64,000 nt of DNA, taken from positions 62,001-126,000 of the forward strand of contig CAZIFA010000007.1 of the NCBI GenBank assembly GCA_964539025.1. Reading direction: 5' to 3'. A program made the position numbers and the translations under genes. The notes under the pieces are model-generated. The model was not told where the DNA came from. It searched no databases and was given only the letters and a program-made list of their open reading frames with translations. Origin of the DNA: Micavibrio_A sp964539025 (GTDB lineage: Bacteria > Pseudomonadota > Alphaproteobacteria > Micavibrionales > Micavibrionaceae). Of the stretch, positions 9,296 to 18,039 are shown piece after piece (positions within the stretch are counted from its first letter, which is position 1; the number at the start of each line of letters is the position of its first letter).

Positions 9296-10033
9296 TCAGG
9301 CCGCTTTTGCCGCATTCGAATCGATCAGCGAGAGGAACGCCCGCTCCAGATAGGTCTGGCCCGTCTGCGCCAGCAACGCGGCGGGTTTTCCAATAAACAA
9401 AATCCGGCCACCATGGAGAATGGCAATACGATCACATAATTCTTCCATATCTGACAGGATGTGCGAGCTTAAAAAGCTAGTGCACCCCTGCGCCTTTGCA
9501 GAAACCAGCAGATCTTTGACCTGCGCTCGAGCCAGCGGATCAAGGCCACTCATCGGCTCGTCAAGGATGAGCAGCGGCGATCCGGTCAGGAACGTGCTCA
9601 TCAAACCAAGCTTCTGGCGCATGCCTTTCGAATAGGTCTGGGCACGCTTGGGCAAAAATGACAGGTTCAGGCCGAGCTTTTCAGCCATAGCGTCCGCCTG
9701 CCCCTTATCGAACTTGCGGCCATAAAGCGAAAGCGTGAAGGAAATAAATTCGTAAGCATTCAAAAACCAAGCGGGATCGAAGCGTTCGGGCAGATAGGCA
9801 ATCTGTTTTTTGGCATCGTCGGTCCCTGCCGCATAACTCGCGACACGAATATCACCCTTCGATTGATCTTTGAGGCCGAGAATGGTTTTGATAAGCGTAG
9901 TCTTCCCTGCCCCGTTCAGACCGATAAGACCGAAGGTTTCGCCGGGCAGCACAGAAAGTGAAATATCCTGAATAACATCACCCGCGCCATAGCCTGCATG
10001 GACGCCGGATATATCGAGAAACGGCGAGGTCAT
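9296..10033 (-). CDS. ABC transporter ATP-binding protein in pilus cluster
   Basis: A 245-residue ABC ATPase with Walker A GLNGAGKTT, Q-loop region, signature YSKGMRQKLGL (a variant of LSGGQ typical of ABC-2 exporters), Walker B LLILDEPMSGLDP and switch His (SSHILSD). The ATG at 10033 follows the previous stop by four bases; a longer open frame upstream runs back through the neighbouring gene and is rejected. The likely partner is the permease at 2060-2821, separated from it by five genes. This matches the PilH/PilI theme known from Myxococcus. The transported substrate is unknown. Confidence 0.85.
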   Translation of the reverse strand: MTSPFLDISGVHAGYGAGDVIQDISLSVLPGETFGLIGLNGAGKTTLIKTILGLKDQSKGDIRVASYAAGTDDAKKQIAYLPERFDPAWFLNAYEFISFTLSLYGRKFDKGQADAMAEKLGLNLSFLPKRAQTYSKGMRQKLGLMSTFLTGSPLLILDEPMSGLDPLARAQVKDLLVSAKAQGCTSFLSSHILSDMEELCDRIAILHGGRILFIGKPAALLAQTGQTYLERAFLSLIDSNAAKAA

Positions 10034-10037
10034 GAAA

Positions 10038-10682
10038 TCACCCCGGCAAGAACATGCGCGTATCGAGATTGAATCTTTGATGCGCGCGCAAGCGGATCGG
10101 GAAAATTTGATTGGTCGAGGCATCGAACCATTCAAGCTCAACGTAATCCTTGAACACTTTTAAATCCATGACTTCATCGGGAATGCGCGTCGGTGAAACA
10201 CGCATATTGTTGAGCCAGATCGTCCATTCCTTTTTGTTGTGGTACACGATCCCACTTAGCGCGATATCGCGCGGCCCCATTTCGGGCGTAACACCGTCAT
10301 CCACGCTGTCGGGCGAGCGCGTGACAAGACCGCGGCGCGCATCTATCACAAGATCATGTTCCCACTTCGTGAAGAAGAGCGAGTTCATCAGATTGACATT
10401 GACGCTGGGCTTCAAAAAGGCAAGCTGGTCGCTTATCTCTTTTTCCATCGCTGTCATAGGCACGCTCACCGTCTCCGCGGGCGGAAGCGTAGCAACAGCC
10501 GTACCATCTGCTATAGGTGCTGTCACAGGAGGCGGAACAAGAGCGTCCGCCGATGCGGCCGTAGCGGGTGCGGAAGGTGCGGATACAGATACGATTTCGG
10601 GTTGCGCCTGTGCATAAACAACAGGCGTAGCGCCAAAAACAAAGACCGAAACGAGCAGCATGTATCTTGCAAAAGGCGTCAT
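10038..10682 (-). CDS. PilP/MshK-like periplasmic pilus assembly protein
   Basis: A 214-residue protein with a signal peptide (VFGATPVVYAQAQ), a Pro/Ala/Val-rich linker to about residue 75, and a small C-terminal domain containing LSGIVYHNKKEWTIWLNNM, which looks like the beta-rich HR domain of PilP, MshK and GspC/B proteins. It overlaps the PilO-like gene by four bases (ATGA). Such proteins link the inner-membrane PilMNO ring to the secretin. The assignment rests on position, size and topology more than on diagnostic residues. Confidence 0.6.
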   Translation of the reverse strand: MTPFARYMLLVSVFVFGATPVVYAQAQPEIVSVSAPSAPATAASADALVPPPVTAPIADGTAVATLPPAETVSVPMTAMEKEISDQLAFLKPSVNVNLMNSLFFTKWEHDLVIDARRGLVTRSPDSVDDGVTPEMGPRDIALSGIVYHNKKEWTIWLNNMRVSPTRIPDEVMDLKVFKDYVELEWFDASTNQIFPIRLRAHQRFNLDTRMFLPG

Positions 10683-11365
10683 GGCGCCGTACCTCCCGTC
10701 TTAGGTGCGTCCTGATTGGCGGGCGACACGGCGTTATGCTGGACGATGGATTCCTTGCGGGCCATCGTGCGCCAATCAAGATCCAACTTGGCGGTGATAA
10801 TTTCCGGCGGGTTACCCGTACCTATTTCTTTCAGGATCGTCGGGTTTACGTCCGCTTTGCGCTCCATATTCAGATTCTTGATCGTGATGTGGCCGGGAAA
10901 ACCGTAATTGAGGTAATAGATAAAACGATACACATCGAGATCGTCCACCGCCGAAAGAGTGACCGTAATCGGGCTTTCCATCACGACAAACCCGGTTTCC
11001 GGATCGGCCTCATCGGTCAACACGTTCGCCGCCTTGATTTCATAGCGCGCCGAAATGATTTTTGATAGTTTTTGCATGGTGTCGAACCGTTCACGCGCCA
11101 GAACGCGATCCTGATCGTTGAAAAATCCCATACGAGAGATGGTTTCGAAGTATGCCTTGTCATGTTCGAACGCCGCAAAATCGCCCTTCATCTTGGTAAT
11201 TTCGGCCTGCAACGTCGCCACCTCGCCCGTCACGGATTGAAGCCTTTGCTGGCTCTCCGTCCTTTTGGGTGCGAAGATAAATTCGCTCGACAACCCTAGC
11301 GCGGCCAAAAGCACGACCAGCATGATCAGCAACGTCATCCGCTTGGCGCCGATTTTGCCAATCAT
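10679..11365 (-). CDS. PilO/MshJ-like inner-membrane alignment protein
   Basis: A 228-residue protein with one N-terminal transmembrane helix (MTLLIMLVVLLAALGLSSEF), a coiled coil (residues ~38-70) and a ferredoxin-like periplasmic domain, the layout of PilO/GspM/MshJ. It overlaps both neighbours by four bases, so translation is coupled through the PilMN-PilO-PilP block. It should pair with the PilN-like half of the upstream protein. Sequence identity to PilO itself is weak by eye, so the call rests on topology and synteny. Confidence 0.65.
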   Translation of the reverse strand: MIGKIGAKRMTLLIMLVVLLAALGLSSEFIFAPKRTESQQRLQSVTGEVATLQAEITKMKGDFAAFEHDKAYFETISRMGFFNDQDRVLARERFDTMQKLSKIISARYEIKAANVLTDEADPETGFVVMESPITVTLSAVDDLDVYRFIYYLNYGFPGHITIKNLNMERKADVNPTILKEIGTGNPPEIITAKLDLDWRTMARKESIVQHNAVSPANQDAPKTGGTAP

Positions 11366-12981
11366 AGCATCGCTCCCCTGATCATGATCTGTGCCTCATA
11401 ATCTTCTTTCTGACCGTCTTTATTATTCAGCTTGCTAGTAGCCTCTCCTACAAAATTCCCGGTATAGCTCAAATCCGCGACCTGTTTGAGGATGCTAACC
11501 TGATGCTGCGGCAGGTTTGCTTTCAAGCGTTTTTCAAGTTCGGATATCTTCTGTACGCCTTTTTCCGGAGCAAGCGCGGCCGGGAAAATAATGCGGATAA
11601 CCATTTCATACTGCTTGGGCTGCGCGGGCGCACTCTCATCAGCGGGTTCTGGCGGCGTTGTCGCCACCGCATCAAGCGAGGTGGCTTTCACCACAGGACG
11701 AATATCAAGTGAGGTGATATGAATATCGGAACCGAGCGAACGCCCGACCGTGTCGAGTACTGCCAAAGGCTTCATCGAACGGCCTTCGAGTTTTTGAAAC
11801 ACCTTCGTGGAGTTCTCGATCAGCATGAAATCGAGACCAATGCTCTTTTTCTTCTCGACTTCGGAGGCGTGCTCAGCGTGAACCATCGCAAGCTGAGCTT
11901 CGGCGGTCGACAACTGATCGGCATTTTTCATCCACGCCGTCGCATTGGTAAAGGCGCTGTAGCCAAAATAGGCACAGCCTGCGAGCAGCAATATAGAGGC
12001 CGCAGTCGCTATTTTGGCGGGGCCGGAAATTGAATCAAGCTGCGTCGCCTGCAACGGCATAACCAGCGCAGATTTTCGTGCGGTCCACGCGATATGCAGC
12101 GGATCGGCATGACGCTCTTCTTCCTGACGCCCGATGCGAAGCCCTAAAAGATTGGCAGCCTCCACCGAAGTCAGAACGCTCAAGTTACAATCAAAATCGA
12201 CCTTGCCGCTCACACGGTCGGCAACGGAATTATTGGCGATAATTACAACATCCAACCCATCAGCAGGATCAAAACCAAAGCGGGACAGATAACTCATCGT
12301 CCCCTTCAATTCACTGGCAACTTCGGTGGACCAGAGATCGTTATCGATATCGGAATCCACAATCGGCGTCATACGCGTCAGCGCCAGTTCGCCGTTCTTG
12401 GTGACTATCTGGCGAAGCCCGCCATTCTGGTGCTGCCCGACAAACACACTCCATGTCGAAGGTTTATCACTACCTTTGGCGAGTTTTTTCGACAATACAT
12501 GAACCATCGCAGCAGATTCCACGGGCAAAAGGCAAAAGCCCGCGATCGTCGCGTAAGTTTTCTGAATGGCACTCAGCGTTTTGCGGATATTGTCCGACAA
12601 AGGCACAGCAGCCAGAAGGTAAATATCCCCGGCCTGCTGCCCTTCGCGCGCAGGTGCCTTCTCCTTCATCTTGATGGCGGAGCGGATCGGATAAGACGGG
12701 AAAGCCGCAGACACGCGGCGCTTTAAAACATTGGCCCGATCAAACGGGCTGACCTTCGGGACGCGTTCTTTCCGGTAATGCTGCTCAACCATGTCGTTGA
12801 GGATCAATACTTGCTTGCCGCGGCATTTGCGGCGAACGAGCTCGGCCACGGCTTCTTCGAAATCCTGCGTATCCCACGGAACCGTATCGATAACGCTCAC
12901 ACGACTTCCGCCCGAGTCATAAATACTCAGACCTTCATCGCTTAGGAGAAGCACGCACCTCGATGGGGAGAAGATCGACAT
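11362..12981 (-). CDS. PilM-PilN-like fusion (MshI/GspL-type) protein
   Basis: A 539-residue protein. The N-terminal ~310 residues look like the actin-like PilM/GspL cytoplasmic fold (VLLLSDEGLSIYDSGG, then a long alpha/beta region). One transmembrane helix follows (IATAASILLLAGCAYFGYSAF, ~330), then a coiled coil and a ferredoxin-like periplasmic domain resembling PilN (EMVIRIIFPAAL). PilM and PilN are usually separate proteins; here both appear in one chain, as in MSHA and type II systems. It probably forms the alignment subcomplex with the PilO-like product. No clear ribosome site precedes the ATG. Confidence 0.7.
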   Translation of the reverse strand: MSIFSPSRCVLLLSDEGLSIYDSGGSRVSVIDTVPWDTQDFEEAVAELVRRKCRGKQVLILNDMVEQHYRKERVPKVSPFDRANVLKRRVSAAFPSYPIRSAIKMKEKAPAREGQQAGDIYLLAAVPLSDNIRKTLSAIQKTYATIAGFCLLPVESAAMVHVLSKKLAKGSDKPSTWSVFVGQHQNGGLRQIVTKNGELALTRMTPIVDSDIDNDLWSTEVASELKGTMSYLSRFGFDPADGLDVVIIANNSVADRVSGKVDFDCNLSVLTSVEAANLLGLRIGRQEEERHADPLHIAWTARKSALVMPLQATQLDSISGPAKIATAASILLLAGCAYFGYSAFTNATAWMKNADQLSTAEAQLAMVHAEHASEVEKKKSIGLDFMLIENSTKVFQKLEGRSMKPLAVLDTVGRSLGSDIHITSLDIRPVVKATSLDAVATTPPEPADESAPAQPKQYEMVIRIIFPAALAPEKGVQKISELEKRLKANLPQHQVSILKQVADLSYTGNFVGEATSKLNNKDGQKEDYEAQIMIRGAML

Positions 12982-12999
12982 GTATTAAGGTCGCTCGCG

Positions 13000-14208
13000 C
13001 TAGAATTGCATATTTTCGAAACTGGCGTAAATCGGGCCGAAGACTCCGACCGCGATCCATAGAATCATACCACCAAGCACCATGGTAAGTGAAGGTTCGA
13101 TCATTGCAATCAGTTTCTGGACCTCTTCATCGACGTCCGACGTATAAAAATCAGACACTTGGTCGAGCACGACGGTCAGGTTACCCGAATCCTCGCCAAC
13201 CTTAATCATGCGGATGACCATAGAGGGAAATTCTCCTGATCCGTTAAAGGCTTCGGACAAGGGGCTGCCGGTTTTGACGAGGGACTGGATGCTTTCAAGC
13301 GCCTCGACCAAAGCAAGGTTGCTCACTGTCGCGGTCGCGGCCTTGATGGCGGGCAAAATGGCCAGACCCGACGCATAGAGGGCGCCAAACGTTTGACAGA
13401 ACCGCGCAATGTTGATTTTGCGGATCAGCGGTCCCATGACAGGCGAACCCAACATGGCTTTATCAATCTTGTAAGCGATATTTTCGGATGATTTGCGAAG
13501 CCCGAAAATAGCAGCAATCAAAACCACCGGCGTGGCCAGCACGAGCCACCACCACGCGGCAAAGAAATCCGATGTGGCGATCAGGGCAACGGTCGGGAAC
13601 GGCAATTCCATCTCCATATTCCGGATGAATTCGACGATCTGTGGAACGACAAAGCCCATCATGATCGAAACAGCCGCCAGAACGACAACGCACAGGATGA
13701 TAGGATAGCGCGTCGCCTTGCGCACGCGCTGTTGCATAGCATCCACCCATTTGAGGTATTTGATAAGCTGGCGATAGCTCTGGCTCATCTTACCCGTCTC
13801 TTCGCCGGCGGCGACGAGAGAGACATAGAGGTTGTGGAATATCTTCGGATGCTTCGCCATTGCCTCGGAAAGCTTCGAGCCCTCGGACACATCGCGGTAT
13901 ATTTCAGAAACGGCATCGCGCAACGCTGTATTCTCAGTCGTATCGCGAATATCGGCCAGCGAGTCCAGAATCGGAACCGCCGCCCCTTCCATCTGATCGA
14001 GATGCATGAACACCTGGATCAGGTCACGCACTTTGATGCGCGTGAAAAGGCGGTTTTTACTTTTCTTCTTCGAAAGCGCCGTGCAACTGACGAGTTCCAG
14101 CCCCGCAGACTGTAACTGATTAAACAGATCGTTCTCGTTGACAGCACCGAGCACGCCGCGTATCGGGCGGCCCTTGGCGTTCAAGGCTCTGTACTTATAT
14201 TTTTCCAT
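13000..14208 (-). CDS. pilC: Type IV pilus inner-membrane platform protein PilC
   Basis: A 402-residue protein of the GspF/PilC/MshG family. It begins KYKYRALNAKGRPIRGVLGA, as the family does, has two GspF repeats (about residues 65-190 and 270-395) and three transmembrane segments, including PIILCVVVLAAVSIMMGFVV and the C-terminal LTMVLGGMILWIAVGVFGPIY. It converts PilB ATP hydrolysis into pilin extraction and assembly. It follows pilB by 14 bases. Confidence 0.92.
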   Translation of the reverse strand: MEKYKYRALNAKGRPIRGVLGAVNENDLFNQLQSAGLELVSCTALSKKKSKNRLFTRIKVRDLIQVFMHLDQMEGAAVPILDSLADIRDTTENTALRDAVSEIYRDVSEGSKLSEAMAKHPKIFHNLYVSLVAAGEETGKMSQSYRQLIKYLKWVDAMQQRVRKATRYPIILCVVVLAAVSIMMGFVVPQIVEFIRNMEMELPFPTVALIATSDFFAAWWWLVLATPVVLIAAIFGLRKSSENIAYKIDKAMLGSPVMGPLIRKINIARFCQTFGALYASGLAILPAIKAATATVSNLALVEALESIQSLVKTGSPLSEAFNGSGEFPSMVIRMIKVGEDSGNLTVVLDQVSDFYTSDVDEEVQKLIAMIEPSLTMVLGGMILWIAVGVFGPIYASFENMQF

Positions 14209-14222
14209 ATTTTAAAGCGGGC

Positions 14223-16160
14223 TTATTTTTGTACGGCAACGACTTTGGCGAGGGCGTCGAGGGTTGTGACCCCCTCAAGAACCTTAAGAATGCCATCATC
14301 GCGCATGGATTTGAAGCCTTTTTCCACGGCATAGGCCTTCATATCCGCTTTTGTGCCGCCACGGGCGACAATTTCGTCCATTTCATCATCGAACAACAGA
14401 ATCTCTGCGACCGCCACGCGGCCTTTATAGCCCTGCCCGCCGCAGGACTCGCATCCGCCGGATTTTGCCTTATAAATTGTCGGCGCGGTCGTGAATTCGA
14501 CGCCCAGAATTTCGCATTCGGCCTCGTCCGGCGTGTGTGATTGCTTGCAGTGCGGGCACAATGTGCGAACCAGGCGCTGCGCGAACACGGCGACGATGTT
14601 ACCGGCGATCATGCCGGGCACCATGCCAAGATCGAGAAGACGCGGCATCGCGCCGAACGAGTCATTCGTGTGCAGGGTGGTGTAAACCTGGTGACCCGTC
14701 ATCGCGGCCTGCAGCGCCATCGTCGCGGTCGTTTTATCGCGGATCTCCCCGATGAAGATAATGTTCGGGTCTTGGCGAAGCATTGAGCGGATACCGTCGG
14801 AAAAATCAAGAATGCCTTCGCGCACGGGCGTCTGGCGGATCATCGGTAGCGAATATTCCACCGGATCTTCCAGCGTGTGGATTTTTACATCGACCGTGTT
14901 GATTTCGTTCAGCATGGAATAAAGCGACGTTGTTTTACCCGAACCTGTCGGACCCGTGACGATGATAATGCCCTCGGGTTTGGATTGCGCGCGTTCGATA
15001 CGTTTAAGATTGTGCGCGCTAAAACCCAGCGTCTTAAGCGGCTTGATACCGGCATTTTTGTCCAGAATACGCATGACGATGTTTTCGCCGTGCACGGTGG
15101 GCAGGCTTGAGACGCGGAAATCAATTTCCTTGCCGCCTATGAACATGTTGATGCGCCCGTCCTGCGGACCGAGCTTGTCGGCGATATTGAGGTTCGCCAT
15201 CAGTTTTAAACGCTGACCTATCGGGTTCCAGTGCTGCCTGTGTAAAATCTGTGCGGTGAACAAATCACCATCCACACGGTAACGTAGGCGCACGAAATTT
15301 TCTTCGGGTTCGAAGTGAAGGTCGGATGCCTTGATTTTCACGGCCTCGGAAATCAGCGCGTTGACAAGACGCACGATCGGGTGCGTGAACGCCTCTTCTT
15401 CCGTCAAGCCCGTAACATCGAGCTTTTTGTTATCGGTGTTTTCAAGCTCTTTCAGAATGTCGTTGACCTTGGACGCATAACCATACGCGGCGTCGATCGC
15501 TTCGGATAAAACGACGGGAGTGGTCACCAGAGGTTTGATCGTTACGCCCTTGGGCAGATAACGGCGCAGAATATCCATCGCGACGACGTCATACGGGTCC
15601 GCCATCGCGACCTGTGCGCTGTTGGCGTTGATTGAAATGGGAAGAATGTGATGTTTCATCGCAGTTTTTTTATCGATCAGCGCCAGCGCGGAACCGTCGA
15701 TCACCGTGACTTTCGGGTTGAACACATCAAAGCCCGACGTTTCCGCCAGGAACGATGTCAGCATTTCATCCGTGATGAATCCAAGATCGACCAGAACTTC
15801 GCCGAGCATCTTGCCGGAAATTTTCTTTTCCTGAATGGCGACGTTTAATTGGTCCGCCGTGATAAGACCCATGGAAACAAGGCGATCACCGATACGCCCG
15901 CGGTTTCCGTCTTCTTCGCCGCCCGCCGAACGCTGCAACGCCTTTTTATCGACGACCGCGACCTGGCGGCTGTCGGAAAATTCGCTTTCTTCATTGCCGT
16001 GATGATCGTCGATCACGCGTTCGGATTTGGTGTACGATCCTTTTTCCGCGTCCACAGGTTTCATGTCCTCGAACGACAGGCCGCTGATGTCAATCGCGCC
16101 TAGGTCACCCTCGATCGTCAGACCGGTGTCTTTTCTTTTGTCAGACGGCGTTTTCTGCAT
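14223..16160 (-). CDS. pilB: Type IV pilus assembly ATPase PilB
   Basis: A 645-residue GspE/PilB/MshE ATPase that powers pilus extension. It has an N-terminal MshEN/GspII_E_N domain (GRIGDRLVSMGLITADQLNV; many members of this domain bind c-di-GMP), then Walker A GPTGSGKTTSLYSML, Asp box TLEDPVEYSL, Walker B IIFIGEIRD and His box GHQVYTTLHTND. The four-Cys zinc site is CPHC...CESCGGQGYKG. The ATG at 16160 is chosen; an open frame extends 30 codons further upstream but with unpilus-like composition. It is the first gene of the long minus-strand pilus operon. Confidence 0.93.
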   Translation of the reverse strand: MQKTPSDKRKDTGLTIEGDLGAIDISGLSFEDMKPVDAEKGSYTKSERVIDDHHGNEESEFSDSRQVAVVDKKALQRSAGGEEDGNRGRIGDRLVSMGLITADQLNVAIQEKKISGKMLGEVLVDLGFITDEMLTSFLAETSGFDVFNPKVTVIDGSALALIDKKTAMKHHILPISINANSAQVAMADPYDVVAMDILRRYLPKGVTIKPLVTTPVVLSEAIDAAYGYASKVNDILKELENTDNKKLDVTGLTEEEAFTHPIVRLVNALISEAVKIKASDLHFEPEENFVRLRYRVDGDLFTAQILHRQHWNPIGQRLKLMANLNIADKLGPQDGRINMFIGGKEIDFRVSSLPTVHGENIVMRILDKNAGIKPLKTLGFSAHNLKRIERAQSKPEGIIIVTGPTGSGKTTSLYSMLNEINTVDVKIHTLEDPVEYSLPMIRQTPVREGILDFSDGIRSMLRQDPNIIFIGEIRDKTTATMALQAAMTGHQVYTTLHTNDSFGAMPRLLDLGMVPGMIAGNIVAVFAQRLVRTLCPHCKQSHTPDEAECEILGVEFTTAPTIYKAKSGGCESCGGQGYKGRVAVAEILLFDDEMDEIVARGGTKADMKAYAVEKGFKSMRDDGILKVLEGVTTLDALAKVVAVQK

Positions 16161-16270
16161 AAGCTGAACTAAACCCTTGGAAGCATTCTGAATACAATTC
16201 GCGGACCGATAATTAGCCCAAGCTAAAGTCTTACACGAATTGGTTAACAAATGCGAAATATGCGAAAGAA

Positions 16271-16292
16271 AAGCGCCACAAAGATGGCGCTT
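16271..16292 (-). terminator. Intrinsic terminator behind the 96-residue gene
   Basis: An eight-base-pair perfect stem (AAGCGCCA / TGGCGCTT) with a six-base loop, followed on the minus strand by TTCTTTC. It lies between the stop at 16347 and pilB, so it would isolate pilB from read-through of the accessory gene. Confidence 0.65.
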
Positions 16293-16346
16293 AATTTATT
16301 GATTTATATAATGTATTTAGACCTAATCCAGCCAATTTTTAGGATT

Positions 16347-16637
16347 CTACGGCGTACGCTTGAAAAGCTCTGGAGGGAGCCTCACAACGGACCTAGCCGG
16401 GGGCAAACCAAATTTGCCCCTGATATCATCAGGCAGGAACGCGGCCTGCAATACAGGGAGGCCGGTATCTTTGTGATACTGGGCACCACAGGAACAGACT
16501 GAAACATCAGGACCAGGTTCAGCTCTGGACGGCAGATACCCCTTAGCCACCAAACGGGCGAAAATTTCCCGACGCTCTAATTCAACTACATGCACCCCGG
16601 TATCGACAGCGACATTCTTTCTTAGATTGTTGAACAC
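16347..16637 (-). CDS. Unknown 96-residue protein with CxC motif
   Basis: No family is recognised. The start is GTG at 16637, preceded by GAGAGG eight bases upstream, and the gene is followed by a good terminator at 16271-16292; these two signals are the main evidence that it is real. The product is soluble, has one CSCGAQYH motif that could bind metal, and ends in a Pro/Arg-rich tail. It is divergent from the CDPS gene, with 176 bases between the two start codons. Confidence 0.5.
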   Translation of the reverse strand: MFNNLRKNVAVDTGVHVVELERREIFARLVAKGYLPSRAEPGPDVSVCSCGAQYHKDTGLPVLQAAFLPDDIRGKFGLPPARSVVRLPPELFKRTP

Positions 16638-16813
16638 CTTACCCTCTCAATATTTCAAGAACCACGTGACGATCACCTATGCCAACAAGGTAGGAAACGA
16701 CTTCCATACGCATGGCGTTCTCTTCACCAACGCGGAATGGGCCGCTACAGAGCGAAACAGATTCAATCTTATCTGGTCCCTGCTGCCAGAACTTCCGATC
16801 ACGAGCACAGCCG

Positions 16814-17491
16814 ATGTTAGATATTGATGTTCAATACAAGCTGCGCGCGCGCGGGAAATGGGACTGGCGGGAATTCGATACCGTTAGAATGGAGATATCC
16901 GTAGGCCAGCCTTACCACGAAGGCGGTAAACTCGAAGCCGCTATGGATTGGGCACGTCAAAACTTCAAGCGCCGCGTGATTATTCTGGGAGACTCCCCGC
17001 AAAGATACAATCTGATGTTCAAAACGGGCTTCAAAGAGCAGAACGCCGAGAGGATTGCGCGGGGCGCGGGCGACGCATGGATAAAAAGAAACTACGAGCA
17101 CTTGAAAGGCATTGAGATCACCCGCTGGAATGATTGGAAAAATCCTCGCATCTACCTTATAAACCGCGCGGCGGTATCGCGTCTGTACAATGAGAATGCC
17201 GATTTCAGAAACAGCATTTACAATGCAATGCAGGCATTCACCCAAAGAAATCCCATCGCTGGCGAAACCAAAGAACGCTTCTGCCTGCTATCTGAACAGT
17301 ATCTTCTTGAAGAAACGTCTGTCTTTGCGACGGCGTACAATGCGATCGGCGGAATAAGCGCATACCCCGGAGACTTTCTATCGCTTTGGGAAATGTTCAT
17401 CGATAACGATGATCCGTTGATACCCGAAGGCTTACGCAAGGCGCACCACGTTCGCCTCTCATTTGATAAGCGTCAAAAGCAGACTGCCTAA
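16814..17491 (+). CDS. tRNA-dependent cyclodipeptide synthase, XYP type
   Basis: A 225-residue protein, the usual size for CDPSs, which condense two aminoacyl-tRNAs into a cyclic dipeptide. Alignment by eye to AlbC places the catalytic Ser at residue 29 (EISVGQPY). It is followed by the helix MDWARQNFKRRVIILGD, matching AlbC LLQWAGQRFERTDVVYVD, and by AERIARGAGDAWIKRN. The paired Tyr163 and Glu167 (QYLLEE) match AlbC Tyr178 and Glu182, and Tyr184-Pro185 (SAYPGDFL) matches positions 202-203. Position 40 is Gln rather than Asn, so it belongs to the XYP rather than the NYQ subfamily. No tailoring enzyme (cyclodipeptide oxidase, P450, methyltransferase) is adjacent. The ribosome site is weak. Products cannot be predicted from sequence. 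Confidence 0.8.
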   Translation: MLDIDVQYKLRARGKWDWREFDTVRMEISVGQPYHEGGKLEAAMDWARQNFKRRVIILGDSPQRYNLMFKTGFKEQNAERIARGAGDAWIKRNYEHLKGIEITRWNDWKNPRIYLINRAAVSRLYNENADFRNSIYNAMQAFTQRNPIAGETKERFCLLSEQYLLEETSVFATAYNAIGGISAYPGDFLSLWEMFIDNDDPLIPEGLRKAHHVRLSFDKRQKQTA

Positions 17492-17605
17492 ACCCAATCG
17501 AACATTGGTGGCTTTGGTAGAATTGGTTTTCCATCGCGGTAAGCTTAAGTAGAATCATCGTCCTGCTACGCTGCTTTTGCTTGCCTTGATCGCAGGTCTT
17601 GAGCC

Positions 17606-17833
17606 ATGTTTTCACGCATGGCGAATGAAACACAACGCGCAAAGTTACCGGAACTCCTAAACCAGGGCGCCTTTGCCGAGAGGGTCTGGCATATGGCGGA
17701 ATGGGCGGAATTGATCCGCAACGATCTGGGCGCGTTCATTGAATCTCTTGATCGGCTCTACACAGACATGCAGACGGCGAGAAGGCCTGCATCGAGAGAC
17801 TTTCTCACCGCCATAAGCCCCACGAAGGAATAA
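17606..17833 (+). CDS. Unknown 75-residue protein
   Basis: A small helical protein (GAFAERVWHMAEWAELIRND, then LGAFIESLDRLYTDM) with no signal or membrane segment and no recognised family. A CAGGTC sequence lies shortly before the ATG. It follows the CDPS gene by 114 bases on the same strand and is followed by a double hairpin. Its base composition is like the CDPS region rather than the GC-rich element to the right. It may belong to the CDPS locus. Confidence 0.45.
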   Translation: MFSRMANETQRAKLPELLNQGAFAERVWHMAEWAELIRNDLGAFIESLDRLYTDMQTARRPASRDFLTAISPTKE

Positions 17834-17841
17834 GAATAAGA

Positions 17842-17920
17842 GGTGCACTACTCCCCTAATGCACCCAAACCCGAAGGCAAAGCGCACCACAAACGGCGGC
17901 ACCGCAGCCTTCGGGTTTTT
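17842..17920 (+). terminator. Tandem hairpins, probable terminator at element boundary
   Basis: The first hairpin is GGTGCA (17842) with TGCACC (17860). The second has a 12-base stem, AAACCCGAAGGC (17867-17878) with GCCTTCGGGTTT (17907-17918), a 28-base loop and then TTTTTCC. The T-run after the second stem makes it a plausible terminator for the 75-residue gene. It coincides with the change from host-like to GC-rich DNA. Confidence 0.5.
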
Positions 17921-18039
17921 CCTTGGATGACATTACAGAGTTCCAATGAGGGATCTTGACGACAAAGCAAACATTCCTTCGTCCCGAGCAATGGCGAATG
18001 CCCGCTGGTCGTGCTGGCGCGTCCGGGAAAGGAGCGGTG

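Noticed and set aside
16627..16827. Plus-strand open frame of 66 codons overlapping the CDPS start
   Set aside because: It begins with TTG, overlaps the divergent GTG-started gene that has a ribosome site, and lacks a clear ribosome site itself. It may only be leader sequence of the CDPS gene.
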